Below are positions 14,512 through 24,185 of a DNA stretch of 64,000 nucleotides, one piece after another. Source of the DNA: Acidimicrobiaceae bacterium (GTDB lineage: Bacteria; Actinomycetota; Acidimicrobiia; Acidimicrobiales; Bog-793); contig JAODBO010000062.1 in NCBI GenBank assembly GCA_025464005.1, positions 1-64,000 on the forward strand. Reading direction: 5' to 3'. The position numbers were made by a program, and so were the translations under genes. A model generated the notes under the pieces. That model saw only the letters and a program-made list of their open reading frames with translations. It was not told the origin of the DNA and did not search any database. Each line of letters starts with the position of its first letter. Within the stretch, counting starts at the first letter, position 1.

Positions 14512-15657
14512 GTCAGGCGATGTCTTGGTCGCGGCGGGGGCCGCGACGAACACCCGGGGCGGTGCGAAACCTGCCGCCGCGAACGCCTCGACCACAGCCC
14601 GCTCGACGAGCCCGCTGTCCGAGCTACGCACGAGGGCGATGGCCGAGCCACCGAATCCGCCGCCGACCATCCGCGCGCCGAGGGCGCCCGTCGCCAGCGC
14701 CGAGTCGACGGCGACGTCGAGCTCGGGCGACGACACCTCGAAGTCGTCCCGGAGCGAGATGTGGCCGGCGGTGAGGATCGGGCCGATCTCGGCCACGCTG
14801 TCGTCCTCGAGGAGGCGAACGACCTCGAGGACGCGTGCTCCTTCGGTGATGACGTGGCGCGCCCGCATCCGCAACTCTTCGCTGTCGAGGCGCGCGAGCG
14901 CCTCGCCCATGCGCGCTATCTCGACGTCACGCAGGGCCGGCACGCCGATCTCGGCCGCCGCGACCTCGCACGCTCGCCGGCGCTCGGCGTAGGCGGAGTT
15001 GCCGAGCTCGTGGCGGACCCGCGTGTCGAGCACCATGAGCTCGAGGCCGGCCGGCCCGAGCGCGAACGGCACCTGCCGACTCTCGAGCGACCGCGTGTCG
15101 AGCAGCAGCGCGGAACCGGGCACGCAGAGCAGCGACGCCATCTGGTCCATGATGCCGGTGGGGACCCCGACGAAGTCGTTCTCGGCGCGCTTTGCGAGAA
15201 GCGCCAGCTGCTCGAGGGACAGGTCAAGCTCGAATGCCGCCCGAAGCGCCAGGGCGACGGAGCACTCGAGTGCGGCCGAAGATGACAAGCCGGCGCCGAT
15301 GGGGACCTCGCTGTCCACGCGGATGTCGGCGCCGCCGATCGTGTGGCCGGCCTCGCGCAGCGCCCACGCGACGCCGAGCACGTAGCCTGCCCAGCCCTTG
15401 TGGCCCGGCGGCCGCAGGTCGGCGAGCCGGACCGCCACGACCCGCTCGCCGCCGCCCGGCGTGCCCTGGGCCGATGCGACTCGCAGCACGTCGTCCTCAC
15501 GGCGGGCGAGCGAAGCGTGCGCCTCCATCGGCAGCGAGGTCGGGAGCACGTAGCCGTCGTTGTAGTCGGTGAACTCGCCGATGAGGTTGACCCGGCCCGG
15601 GGCACTCCAGGTCCCCTCTTGCCTGCGACCGAAGAGCTCGACGAACGCGTCGCTCAC
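14509..15657 (-). CDS. galK: Galactokinase
   Basis: 382 aa GHMP kinase phosphorylating galactose at C1 in the Leloir pathway. The galactokinase signature lies at residues 21-36 and the ATP loop PIGAGLSSSAA near 110-120. The signature departs from the classical form: the segment reads Gly-Glu-Phe-Thr-Asp (27-31), where most characterised enzymes have His at the Phe position contacting the sugar. The start is the GTG at 15657, overlapping the galE stop (GTGA); an upstream frame to 15981 belongs to galE. It is the last gene of galT-galE-galK, and the stop codon lies in a heptamer repeat. Confidence 0.93.
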   Translation of the reverse strand: MSDAFVELFGRRQEGTWSAPGRVNLIGEFTDYNDGYVLPTSLPMEAHASLARREDDVLRVASAQGTPGGGERVVAVRLADLRPPGHKGWAGYVLGVAWALREAGHTIGGADIRVDSEVPIGAGLSSSAALECSVALALRAAFELDLSLEQLALLAKRAENDFVGVPTGIMDQMASLLCVPGSALLLDTRSLESRQVPFALGPAGLELMVLDTRVRHELGNSAYAERRRACEVAAAEIGVPALRDVEIARMGEALARLDSEELRMRARHVITEGARVLEVVRLLEDDSVAEIGPILTAGHISLRDDFEVSSPELDVAVDSALATGALGARMVGGGFGGSAIALVRSSDSGLVERAVVEAFAAAGFAPPRVFVAAPAATKTSPD

Positions 15658-16619
15658 GACCGACCTGCGCGCTCGCGCAGCACCTGCCACGCGTCGCCGA
15701 TCATCTGCTCGAGCGCGGGGCGAGTCGGCTCCCAGCCGAGCTCCCGCCTCGCCCGCTCCGCCGAGGCTACGAGCACAGCGGGGTCCCCTGGACGGCGCCC
15801 GGCCAGGTCGACCTCGAGCTCGACGCCGGTCACCTCTTCGACTGCGGCGAGAACCTCTCGCACCGAGAAGCCCGCCCCGTTGCCGAGGTTGTAGACGCGG
15901 TGATGCCCCGGTCGGATCACGTCTAGCGCGACAAGGTGCGCGTCGGCCAGGTCGGCGACGTGGATGTAGTCCCGCACGCACGTGCCGTCTGGCGTCGGGT
16001 AGTCCTGCCCGTAGATGGCGAGACCCTGCCGCAGGCCGATCGCGGCCTCAAGCGCTATCGGCACGAGGTGCGACTCGGGGCTGTGCCGCTCACCACGACC
16101 CGCGTAGGCGCCGGCCACGTTGAAGTACCGAAGGCTCACGGCGCCCAGCTCGCCCGCTTGCGCCTCCTCCGCGAGCATCTGGTCGACCGCCAGCTTCGAG
16201 GCGCCGTAGGGGTTGACCGGACGGGTTGGCGCGTCCTCGTCGATCGGGACAGTCTCCGGCTCGCCGTAGACGGCGGCGGTCGATGAGAACACGAGACGAC
16301 CCACGCCGATATCGCGCAGCGCGTCGAGCAGCAGCCGGGTCCCGACGACGTTGTTGGCGTGGTACTTCTCGGGATCGGCGATCGACTCGGCGACGAGTGA
16401 CGAGGCCGCCAGGTGCACGACCCCGTCGAAGTGCCGGCCGGCGAGCGCGGCGCCGGCGTCGTGCACCTTGGACTCGACGAAGCTCGCCCCCTCGGGCACC
16501 GCGTCGAAGTGACCGGTGGAGAGGTCGTCGAGCACCGTCACCCCGTGGCCCTCTTCGAGGAGGCGCGTCGCGACGACGCTGCCGATGTAGCCCGCTCCGC
16601 CAGTCACGAGGAAGTTCAT
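15654..16619 (-). CDS. galE: UDP-glucose 4-epimerase
   Basis: 321 aa extended short-chain dehydrogenase. The NAD motif GGAGYIG is at 7-13, Ser/Thr at 112-114 (SST) and the catalytic pair Y138 and K142 in YGASK. It interconverts UDP-galactose and UDP-glucose, closing the Leloir cycle and also supplying UDP-galactose for envelope glycans. The ATG at 16619 overlaps the galT stop (ATGA) and its own stop overlaps the galK start (GTGA), so the three gal genes are tightly coupled. Confidence 0.95.
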   Translation of the reverse strand: MNFLVTGGAGYIGSVVATRLLEEGHGVTVLDDLSTGHFDAVPEGASFVESKVHDAGAALAGRHFDGVVHLAASSLVAESIADPEKYHANNVVGTRLLLDALRDIGVGRLVFSSTAAVYGEPETVPIDEDAPTRPVNPYGASKLAVDQMLAEEAQAGELGAVSLRYFNVAGAYAGRGERHSPESHLVPIALEAAIGLRQGLAIYGQDYPTPDGTCVRDYIHVADLADAHLVALDVIRPGHHRVYNLGNGAGFSVREVLAAVEEVTGVELEVDLAGRRPGDPAVLVASAERARRELGWEPTRPALEQMIGDAWQVLRERAGRS

Positions 16620-17698
16620 CTCGCCAGCTCTCTCAGCCGCTGCGCGGCCATCTCCGGGAGGACGTCGTTCGCGAAGGCGTCCATGCCCGACTCGGACGCC
16701 GCGAGGTACTTCAGCTTGTCGACGGTGCGCCTCGTCGTGAACAGCTCGAGATGCAGCGCGGTGTCGGCACGGCCCTCGCGCACGGGTGCCTGGTGCCAAG
16801 CCGAGATATAAGGCGTCCGCCCGCCGAACAGGCCGTCGAAGCGGGCGAGGAGGTCGAGATAGATGGGCGGGAAGTCCTCTCGTTGCTCGTCGTCGAGAGC
16901 CACTAGGTCGGGTGTCCTTCGATGCGGGTAGAGGTGCACCTCGTAGGGCCAACGGGCGGCGTGGGGGACGAAGGCCGTCCACGACCGGTTCGACGTGACG
17001 ATCCGCGTGCCCTCCTGCCGCTCCGCCGCGAGCACGTCGTCGAAAAGGTTGCGACCGGTCCTGCGCCGATGGGCGCCGACCGACGCAAGCATGCGCGACG
17101 TCCGTGGCGTGACGAATGGGTACGCGTAGATCTGGCCGTGCGGGTGCTGGAGCGTCACGCCGATCTCGGCGCCCCGGTTCTCGAAGCAGAAGACCTGTTC
17201 GACGGCTGGGATCGCGGAGAGCACCTTCGTCCGGTCCGTCCAGGCCTCGAGCACGAGCGATGCGTCGTCGAGGGAGAGGTCGACGAACGACGCGTCATGG
17301 CGCGGAGAGAAGCACACGACCTCGCACCTGCCCGAGCCCGGGCGCCGCAGCAGCGGGCCGGCAGCAGCTTCGTCGACGGCGGAGGGCTCGGTCCCCAACA
17401 GCGCCGGGAAGCGGTTCTCGAGCACGACGACGTCGTAGTCGGCGGCGGGCACCTCGCTCGGGTGGCCCTCCCGCGACGGGCAGAGCGGGCAGTCTTCGGC
17501 CGCCGGGAAGTAGATCCGCTCCTGGCGGTAGGCGGCGACGATCACCCAAGCGTCGAGCAGCGCGTCGTAGCGGAGCTCCGACCCGGGAGGTCGGGGCTCG
17601 AGATGTCGGCGGTCCGTGCCGACGCGCGGGGGCGATCCGTCGTGGTCGTAGTAGACGAGCTCCCGGCCGTCCGCCAAGCGGATCGAGGTCGTCCTCAC
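16616..17698 (-). CDS. galT: Galactose-1-phosphate uridylyltransferase
   Basis: 360 aa HIT-superfamily enzyme exchanging UMP between UDP-glucose and galactose-1-phosphate. Zinc-site C70 and C73 (CPLC) and the active motif HPHGQ at 185-189, with nucleophile H187, are intact. The start is taken as the GTG at 17698, which lacks a strong ribosome-binding site; an in-frame extension upstream looks like non-coding DNA. It is first in galT-galE-galK; the 366-bp region upstream holds a palindrome that could be an operator. Confidence 0.93.
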   Translation of the reverse strand: MRTTSIRLADGRELVYYDHDGSPPRVGTDRRHLEPRPPGSELRYDALLDAWVIVAAYRQERIYFPAAEDCPLCPSREGHPSEVPAADYDVVVLENRFPALLGTEPSAVDEAAAGPLLRRPGSGRCEVVCFSPRHDASFVDLSLDDASLVLEAWTDRTKVLSAIPAVEQVFCFENRGAEIGVTLQHPHGQIYAYPFVTPRTSRMLASVGAHRRRTGRNLFDDVLAAERQEGTRIVTSNRSWTAFVPHAARWPYEVHLYPHRRTPDLVALDDEQREDFPPIYLDLLARFDGLFGGRTPYISAWHQAPVREGRADTALHLELFTTRRTVDKLKYLAASESGMDAFANDVLPEMAAQRLRELAR

Positions 17699-17799
17699 CT
17701 GCGGCGCCTCGGGCGGGACCTGTCGGCCCGCGCGCGGTCCGGCTTGCGCTGAATCCTGTGTGCTCCTGCCCGCTGCTCCACGACACCCCCGAGGACGAG

Positions 17800-17819
17800 C
17801 CGGACCAGTCGAGGTCCGG
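17800..17819. promoter_or_regulatory. Perfect inverted repeat upstream of galT
   Basis: CCGGACC and GGTCCGG arms separated by six bases, about 100 bases before the galT start. It could be a sugar-regulator operator or a hairpin in the leader. Confidence 0.4.
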
Positions 17820-18044
17820 GGGATGTCCTCTTACGACCTCGCAAAGTCCTCTGATGACTACAGACCGGCGAGATGATGGCGGCCTCCCATCCCCCATGTC
17901 AAGCCGGGCGGGGCTCGCCCCAACCACGAGCCGTCCAGGCCACTTCCGCGACGGCTCCCCCCGACGCCTCCCTAAGGCCCTGCTCCGGATCTGAAGCCTT
18001 TCTCCAACCCGAGCTTTGCTCCGACTCGGGCTCCCCTCTCAGGC

Positions 18045-18059
18045 GCACCGAGCCGGTGC
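18045..18059 (-). terminator. Stop-adjacent hairpin after icd
   Basis: GCACCG/CGGTGC six-base stem with a three-base loop, beginning five bases after the icd stop codon. No T run. Similar compact hairpins follow the EF-G-like, groEL and truA genes. Confidence 0.5.
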
Positions 18060-18064
18060 CCGGG

Positions 18065-19261
<1,197 letters not shown>

Positions 19262-19267
19262 GCAGCA

Positions 19268-19273
19268 AGCCTA
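19268..19273 (-). promoter_or_regulatory. -10 box of probable leaderless icd promoter
   Basis: TAGGCT ends six bases before the ATG. The sequence GCGGTCACCG three bases upstream is shared with the MoxR-gene promoter at 6207-6216. Confidence 0.5.
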
Positions 19274-19290
19274 CTTCGGTGACCGCGAAT

Positions 19291-19306
19291 TGCGCCTTTC
19301 GGCGCA
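19291..19306 (-). terminator. Hairpin with GAAA loop between metF and icd
   Basis: On the minus strand TGCGCC and GGCGCA close a GAAA tetraloop, a very stable small hairpin. It lies 63 bases after the metF stop and just upstream of the icd promoter. It could terminate the purine/folate transcript; no T run follows. Confidence 0.4.
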
Positions 19307-19368
19307 GGCGTCGTCCGGCCGCCACGAGCGGTCAGCCGACCCGCGAGCGGTGCCCGGCGGGAATCCCG

Positions 19369-20250
19369 TCAGCCGGCGGTCGGAGCCTCGGGTGGAGCCA
19401 GACCGAGCGCGCGACAAATCTCGACTGTGGAGGTGAACTGGTTCATCGTGTAGAAGTGCAGCCCGGGGACCCCCTCTGCGAGGAGCTTGCCGCACAGCTC
19501 GATGGCGATCTCTACTCCGACGCGGCGCACCTCATCGGGACCGTCGGCACGAGTGATCCGCTCGACCAGCGCGTCGGGCACAGCGCACCCGGAGAGCGCT
19601 GCCATCCGTTCGAGCGTCCGAACGCTCGTGATCGGCATGACGCCCGGCACCACGGGCTTCGTTACGCCGAGGGCCGCGAGGTCCTCGACGAGTCGCAAGT
19701 ACTCGTCGACGTCGTAGAAGAACTGAGTGATGGCGAAGTCGGCGAGGGCGAGCTTCTCGGCGAGGCGCCGACGGTCCTCGACAAGCCCTGCGGCCTCGGG
19801 ATGGCCCGCCGGGTGCGCGGCGACCGCGATGCAGAAGGGCCCGACCGACCTCACGAGCTCGACGAGCGCCGCCGCGTGCCCGAGCTCCCCGTCGGGAAGC
19901 GGCTCGGTGGCGTCCATGGGTGGGTCACCACGCAACGCCAGGACGTTCTCGATGCCGGCGTCGCGGTAGCGGACGAGGATGTCGACTAGCTCGGCGCGGC
20001 TGTGCGCAGCGCAGGCGAGGTGCGCCATCGCCGTCGTCCCGTGGTCGCGTTGCAACGAGACCACCAGGTCGTGCGTCCGGTCGCGCGTCGACCCGGCGGC
20101 ACCGTAGGTGATGGAGGCGAATGCGGGTCGCAGCAGGTCCAGACGGTCGAGAGATGCCGCGAGGCGCGCCTCGGCAGCCTCCGAGCGTGGCGGCCAGAGC
20201 TCCACCGAGAGACAAGGCGCCCCGCCGAACAGATCGATGATCCGGGTCAT
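19369..20250 (-). CDS. metF: 5,10-methylenetetrahydrofolate reductase
   Basis: 293 aa TIM-barrel flavoprotein that reduces methylene-tetrahydrofolate to 5-methyl-tetrahydrofolate for methionine synthesis. Family segments include FASITYGAAGSTRDRT (about 41-56), NVLALRGDPP (about 103-112) and TQFFYDVDEY (about 178-187). The ATG at 20250 overlaps the folD stop (ATGA); longer in-frame sequence lies within folD. As last gene of purN-purH-folD-metF it shares folate one-carbon pools with them. Confidence 0.92.
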   Translation of the reverse strand: MTRIIDLFGGAPCLSVELWPPRSEAAEARLAASLDRLDLLRPAFASITYGAAGSTRDRTHDLVVSLQRDHGTTAMAHLACAAHSRAELVDILVRYRDAGIENVLALRGDPPMDATEPLPDGELGHAAALVELVRSVGPFCIAVAAHPAGHPEAAGLVEDRRRLAEKLALADFAITQFFYDVDEYLRLVEDLAALGVTKPVVPGVMPITSVRTLERMAALSGCAVPDALVERITRADGPDEVRRVGVEIAIELCGKLLAEGVPGLHFYTMNQFTSTVEICRALGLAPPEAPTAG

Positions 20251-21134
20251 CGGTCCCCGGTCGCCGGTCGCGCCCGCCGGCTCGCCGCTGCGACGGCGTT
20301 GCGAAGCAGCATCGCCCGCGTCATCGGCCCGACGCCGCCGATGCGCGGGGTGATGTACCCGGCGATCTTCGCGACGTCCTCGTCGACGTCCGATAGCAGC
20401 TTGCGACCCTCCCACGACACCCCCGCGCCGACGACAGCCGCGCCGGGCTTGACCATCGACGCGCTGACGAGCCCGGCGACACCGGCCGCGGCGATCACCA
20501 CGTCCGCCTGGCGCACGTACGAACCGATGTCGGCGACCCCCGTGTGCACGACCGTCACGGCGGCGTTGCACCCCGGGCGGCGCAGTGCGAGCAGCAACGC
20601 GAGCGGGCGGCCGATCGTGAGGCCGCGTCCGATGACGACGGCGTGCCTGCCCTCGACGGGCACACCGTAGGCGGCGAGCAGCTCGACGATGCCCGCCGGC
20701 GTGCACGGAAGCGGCCCGGGAGCACCCATCACGAGACGTCCGAGATTCGCCGGGTGCAGCCCGTCGACGTCCTTGTCCATGTCCACGGCGAACAGCACGC
20801 GCTCCTCGTCGAGGTGAGCCGGTAGCGGCAGCTGGACGAGGTAGGCATCGACCGCGGGGTCCTCGTTGAACCGGCGCACGACGGCTTCGAGGTCCGACTG
20901 GGAGATGTCGCCCGGGAGGTGCTCGTGGATCGACGCGATGCCGACCTCCGCGCAGTCCGCGTGCTTCAACGCGACATAGCGAGCGCTCGCCACGTCGTCC
21001 CCGACGAGGATGGTGCCGAGCCCCGGCGTGACGCCACGCTCGCGCAGCTCGTCGACGGTGGCGATCAGCTCCGCGCGCACACGGGCCGCTAGCGAGGCCC
21101 CGTCGAGAAGGAGGGCGCTCTCAGTGACGGAAAT
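20247..21134 (-). CDS. folD: Bifunctional methylene-THF dehydrogenase/cyclohydrolase; non-canonical start inferred
   Basis: FolD interconverts methylene-, methenyl- and formyl-tetrahydrofolate for purine synthesis. The body has the catalytic Lys segment YVALKHADCAEVG, PLPCTPAG and the NADP site VVIGRGLTIGRP. The first ATG/GTG/TTG in frame is the GTG at 21080, but the 18 codons before it encode LLLDGASLAARV, which aligns with the conserved FolD N-terminus (LDG-x-x-LA). That frame reaches back through the purH stop to a TGA just inside purH and contains no ATG, GTG, TTG or CTG. The only plausible initiator is ATT at 21134, four bases after GGGAGAG. If GTG is used, the first helix is lost. Function is sure, the start is not. 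Confidence 0.88.
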   Translation of the reverse strand: MSVTESALLLDGASLAARVRAELIATVDELRERGVTPGLGTILVGDDVASARYVALKHADCAEVGIASIHEHLPGDISQSDLEAVVRRFNEDPAVDAYLVQLPLPAHLDEERVLFAVDMDKDVDGLHPANLGRLVMGAPGPLPCTPAGIVELLAAYGVPVEGRHAVVIGRGLTIGRPLALLLALRRPGCNAAVTVVHTGVADIGSYVRQADVVIAAAGVAGLVSASMVKPGAAVVGAGVSWEGRKLLSDVDEDVAKIAGYITPRIGGVGPMTRAMLLRNAVAAASRRARPATGDR

Positions 21135-22653
21135 GGCGCTCTCCCGTCATGACCATCGCGAGTCCCCGCTCGTCGGCCGCCGCTGTCACCTCGTCGTCGC
21201 GCAGCGACCCTCCGGGCTGCACGACGACGGAGACACCTGCATCCGCGACGGCGTCGAGTCCGTCTCGGAAGGGGAAGAACGCGTCGCTCGCGGCTACGCC
21301 GCCCTTGGCGCGACCGTCGGCCTTTCGCGTCGCGAGCGCGGCTGCATCGACGCGATTCTGCTGGCCGCAGCCGATCCCGAAGACCTGGCCGTCGTGGGCT
21401 AGGACGATGGCGTTGGACGAGGTCCGCGCGCACACCCTCCAGGCGAGCTCGATGTCACGCCACTGCTCCGCGGCGGGCGTCGCCTTCGTGGCGACACGCC
21501 ACGTCTCGCGGGACGCGAGGAAGCGGTCCGGCTCCTGGACGAGAAAGCCACCGCCGACCTGGCGCAGCGCCAGTTCGGGCTCTCCGGGGGCCGGCGCGGC
21601 GAGGGCGCGCATGTTCTTGCGCTTGGCCGCGAAGAGCGCGGCGGCCTCGGGTGAGATCGCGGGCGCCACCAGCACGTCGGCGAGCGCGTTGGCGACGATC
21701 GACTCCGCGAGCTCGAGGTCGACCGGGTCCGACAGCGCGACGATCCCGCCGAAAGCGGACACGGGGTCGCAGGCGAACGCCTGGGCGTAGGCGGTCGCGA
21801 TGTCGCCCGCCACCGCGACCCCGCACGGGTTGGCGTGCTTGACGATCACCGCCGCCGAAGCGGAGCCCCCGAGACCGAGGAGCTCGTGGAGGAGGCGCCA
21901 GGCCGCGTCGGCGTCGAACAGGTTGAGGTAGGAGAGCTCACGCCCACCGTGCTGGACCACGCCGTCCAACCAGCCCGGCGCAGCACCAACACGCCGGTAT
22001 CGGGCGCCGTGCTGGTGCGGGTTCTCGCCGTAACGGAGCGTCTCGCAGCGCTCGAGCGCGAGATGCACGCTCGGTGGGAGCACGTCACCCGCGTCGCCCC
22101 ACGAGCCGCCGTCGTCGAACCACGTGACGATGGCCGCGTCGTACGCCGCGGTGTGGGCGAAGGCGGCGCGTGCCAGCCTCCGGCGAGTCTCGGTCCCGAG
22201 GGACCCCTCGCGGCGCAGCTCGTCGAGCACGCCGCCGTAGTCCGCGGGGTCCACGACGACGCCGACGTGGTCGTGGTTCTTCGCCGCGGCCCGCACCATC
22301 GTGGGCCCGCCGATGTCGATCATCTCGATCGACGGCTCGGAGCTGAACGGGTAGAGATTGCAGACGACGAGGTCCACGAGCCCGATCCCCCGGGCCTCGA
22401 GGTCGGCCAGGTGGTCAGGGTTCGAGCGGTCCGCCAGGATCCCGCCGTGGATCGCCGGATGGAGCGTCTTCACCCTTCCGCCGAGCATCTCGGGCGCGCC
22501 GGTCACTTCCGCCACCTCCCGGTGCGCGATTCCCGCCTCGTCGAGCGCCCGTGACGTGCCGCCGCTCGAGACGATCTCGAAGCCGAGATCGACGAGGCCA
22601 CCAGCGAAGGCCGCGAGACCCAACTTGTCGTAGACCGAGATCAACGCCCTCAC
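21121..22653 (-). CDS. purH: Bifunctional AICAR transformylase / IMP cyclohydrolase
   Basis: 510 aa performing the last two steps of IMP synthesis. The N-terminal MGS-like cyclohydrolase domain spans about 1-180 (RALISVYDKLGL, TLHPAIHGGIL). The transformylase domain follows with KHANPCG and a C-terminal GIGCGQQNRVDAA segment. The start is the GTG at 22653, which shares one base with the purN stop (TAGTG). An ATG at 22668 is rejected because its first bases form the GGGAGGAG ribosome-binding site. It needs formyl-tetrahydrofolate, which the following folD provides. Confidence 0.96.
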   Translation of the reverse strand: MRALISVYDKLGLAAFAGGLVDLGFEIVSSGGTSRALDEAGIAHREVAEVTGAPEMLGGRVKTLHPAIHGGILADRSNPDHLADLEARGIGLVDLVVCNLYPFSSEPSIEMIDIGGPTMVRAAAKNHDHVGVVVDPADYGGVLDELRREGSLGTETRRRLARAAFAHTAAYDAAIVTWFDDGGSWGDAGDVLPPSVHLALERCETLRYGENPHQHGARYRRVGAAPGWLDGVVQHGGRELSYLNLFDADAAWRLLHELLGLGGSASAAVIVKHANPCGVAVAGDIATAYAQAFACDPVSAFGGIVALSDPVDLELAESIVANALADVLVAPAISPEAAALFAAKRKNMRALAAPAPGEPELALRQVGGGFLVQEPDRFLASRETWRVATKATPAAEQWRDIELAWRVCARTSSNAIVLAHDGQVFGIGCGQQNRVDAAALATRKADGRAKGGVAASDAFFPFRDGLDAVADAGVSVVVQPGGSLRDDEVTAAADERGLAMVMTGERHFRH

Positions 22654-23240
22654 TACCGCTCCTCCCATCCATCTGTCCCGTCACGTTCGAGCGCGTCGAT
22701 GAACTCGCGCACAGTAGCGGGGTACAGCCGCCGCTCGACCTGTTTGATCCGCTCGTGGAGGCTCTCCACGGTGTCGCCGGAGAGGACCGGCACAGCTTCC
22801 TGGGCGAGGATCGGCCCGTCGTCCACCTCGAGCGTGGCGATGTGGACGGTGCAGCCGGTGACCTTGACGCCAGCGGCGATGGCCCCCTCGACGGCGTGCC
22901 AGCCCTTGAAGGCGGGCAGCAGCGCGGGATGGGTGTTGAGGACCTTGCCGGCGAAGCGCTCGTGGACCGACGGGCCGAGCACCGTGCCGAACCCGGCCAT
23001 GGCGACGACGTCTACTGCGTGCTCGACGAGCGCTGCGACCACGGCATCGGTATAGCCGTCCCGGTCGAACGACTTGGAGAAGTCCCGTCGCTCCACCCGA
23101 ACGACCGGCAATCCGGCCCGCTCGGCGACCTTCTCAGCACCACAAGCTCGATCTACGACGACGACTGCGACGGCGAGGTCGGCCTCGAGAAGCGCCTCCA
23201 GGATCGTTCCTGTACCCGACGCGAGCGCCCCGATCCGCAC
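22653..23240 (-). CDS. purN: Phosphoribosylglycinamide formyltransferase
   Basis: 195 aa. The GAR-binding SGTGTILEALL segment (8-18), the catalytic NTHPALLPAF (about 101-110) with Asn and His, and a later Asp in EVDDGPIL are present. It transfers formyl from formyl-tetrahydrofolate to GAR in purine synthesis. It heads purN-purH-folD-metF. TAGCGT lies exactly six bases before the GTG at 23240 with no ribosome-binding site, so the operon message is probably leaderless. Confidence 0.95.
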   Translation of the reverse strand: MRIGALASGTGTILEALLEADLAVAVVVVDRACGAEKVAERAGLPVVRVERRDFSKSFDRDGYTDAVVAALVEHAVDVVAMAGFGTVLGPSVHERFAGKVLNTHPALLPAFKGWHAVEGAIAAGVKVTGCTVHIATLEVDDGPILAQEAVPVLSGDTVESLHERIKQVERRLYPATVREFIDALERDGTDGWEER

Positions 23241-23246
23241 GGATGC

Positions 23247-23252
23247 ACGCTA
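23247..23252 (-). promoter_or_regulatory. -10 box of probable leaderless purN promoter
   Basis: TAGCGT ends six bases before the GTG of purN in the 54-bp gap after sucD. Confidence 0.45.
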
Positions 23253-23294
23253 CCAGCGGGCCATGGTGGGTCCGGCCCGGCTGCTGGCCGCCCG

Positions 23295-24185
23295 TCACGC
23301 CAGCTCGCTGACCACCTCGACCATCGCGTCGGCCGCCTCAGTCGGGTTGCGAGCAACGGTCACCCCTGCCCGGGAGAGTGCGGCCATCTTGGCCGCCGCG
23401 GTACCCTTCAAGCCCGACACGATCGCTCCGGCGTGGCCCATCTTGCGGCCGGGCGGCGCCGTCACGCCGGCGATGTAGGCGACGACCGGTTTCGTCATCT
23501 CCGAAGCGATGAACTCGGCCGCTTCCTCCTCGGCGTCTCCACCGATCTCGCCGATCAAGATGACGGCCTTGGTCTCGGGATCGGCCTGGAATGCCGCCAG
23601 GCAGTCGACGAAGCTCGTGCCCGGAACCGGGTCGCCACCGATGCCGACGCCGGTGGTCTGCCCGACGCCCTTCTGGGTGAGCTCGTAGAGCGCCTGGTAG
23701 AAGACGGTGCCCGAACGGCTCACGAGGCCGACCGGCCCTCCGGCGAGGGCGATGTCTCCCGACGTGATGCCGATGTTGCACTTGCCCGCGCTGATGATCC
23801 CCGGACAGTTGGGACCAAGGAGGCGGCTCCCGGGGAAGTTGCGCCGAAGCGTCGCGAAGACTCGCGCCTCGTCATGAGCCGGCACGAATTCGGTGATGCA
23901 GACGACGAACGGCACCCCAGCCTCGGCCGCCTCGAGGATCGCGGAGGCCGCACCGCTCGGGGGCACGGCGATGAACGAGGCGTTCGCGCCGGTCTCCTCG
24001 ACCGCCTCGGCCACCGTCGCGTAGACCGGGATGCCTTCGATCATCTCGCCGCCGCGCTTGGGGTTGGTGCCCGCGACGACGTTCGTGCCGTAGGCCCGGT
24101 TGCGCAGACCGTGGTAGAGGCCCTGGCTCGTCGGGCTGAGGCCCTGGACGACGACCTTGGTGCTCTGGTCGACGAAGATGCTCAT
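23295..24185 (-). CDS. sucD: Succinyl-CoA synthetase alpha subunit
   Basis: 296 aa. A CoA-binding Rossmann domain at the N-terminus ([18 protein letters not shown]) and a ligase domain with the phosphohistidine H251 in [10 protein letters not shown]. With SucC it makes succinate and ATP or GTP from succinyl-CoA. The ATG at 24185 overlaps the sucC stop (ATGA). The long upstream open frame is a shadow of sucC. Confidence 0.97.
   Translation of the reverse strand: MSIFVDQSTKVVVQGLSPTSQGLYHGLRNRAYGTNVVAGTNPKRGGEMIEGIPVYATVAEAVEETGANASFIAVPPSGAASAILEAAEAGVPFVVCITEFVPAHDEARVFATLRRNFPGSRLLGPNCPGIISAGKCNIGITSGDIALAGGPVGLVSRSGTVFYQALYELTQKGVGQTTGVGIGGDPVPGTSFVDCLAAFQADPETKAVILIGEIGGDAEEEAAEFIASEMTKPVVAYIAGVTAPPGRKMGHAGAIVSGLKGTAAAKMAALSRAGVTVARNPTEAADAMVEVVSELA

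Larger units (their letters stand above)
17699..18064. other. 366-bp intergenic region upstream of galT
   Basis: Lies between icd and galT, both minus strand. It holds the icd terminator candidate at its right end, a second weaker stem (CCCGAG/CTCGGG, 18008-18030), and a perfect seven-base inverted repeat at 17800-17819. No credible gene is present; a long minus-strand open frame here is a shadow of galT coding bias. The gal promoter should be here but I cannot place it. Confidence 0.55.

Noticed and set aside
22654..22668. ATG at 22668 as the purH start
   Set aside because: Its first bases form the GGGAGGAG ribosome-binding site for the GTG at 22653, which gives the conserved N-terminus.
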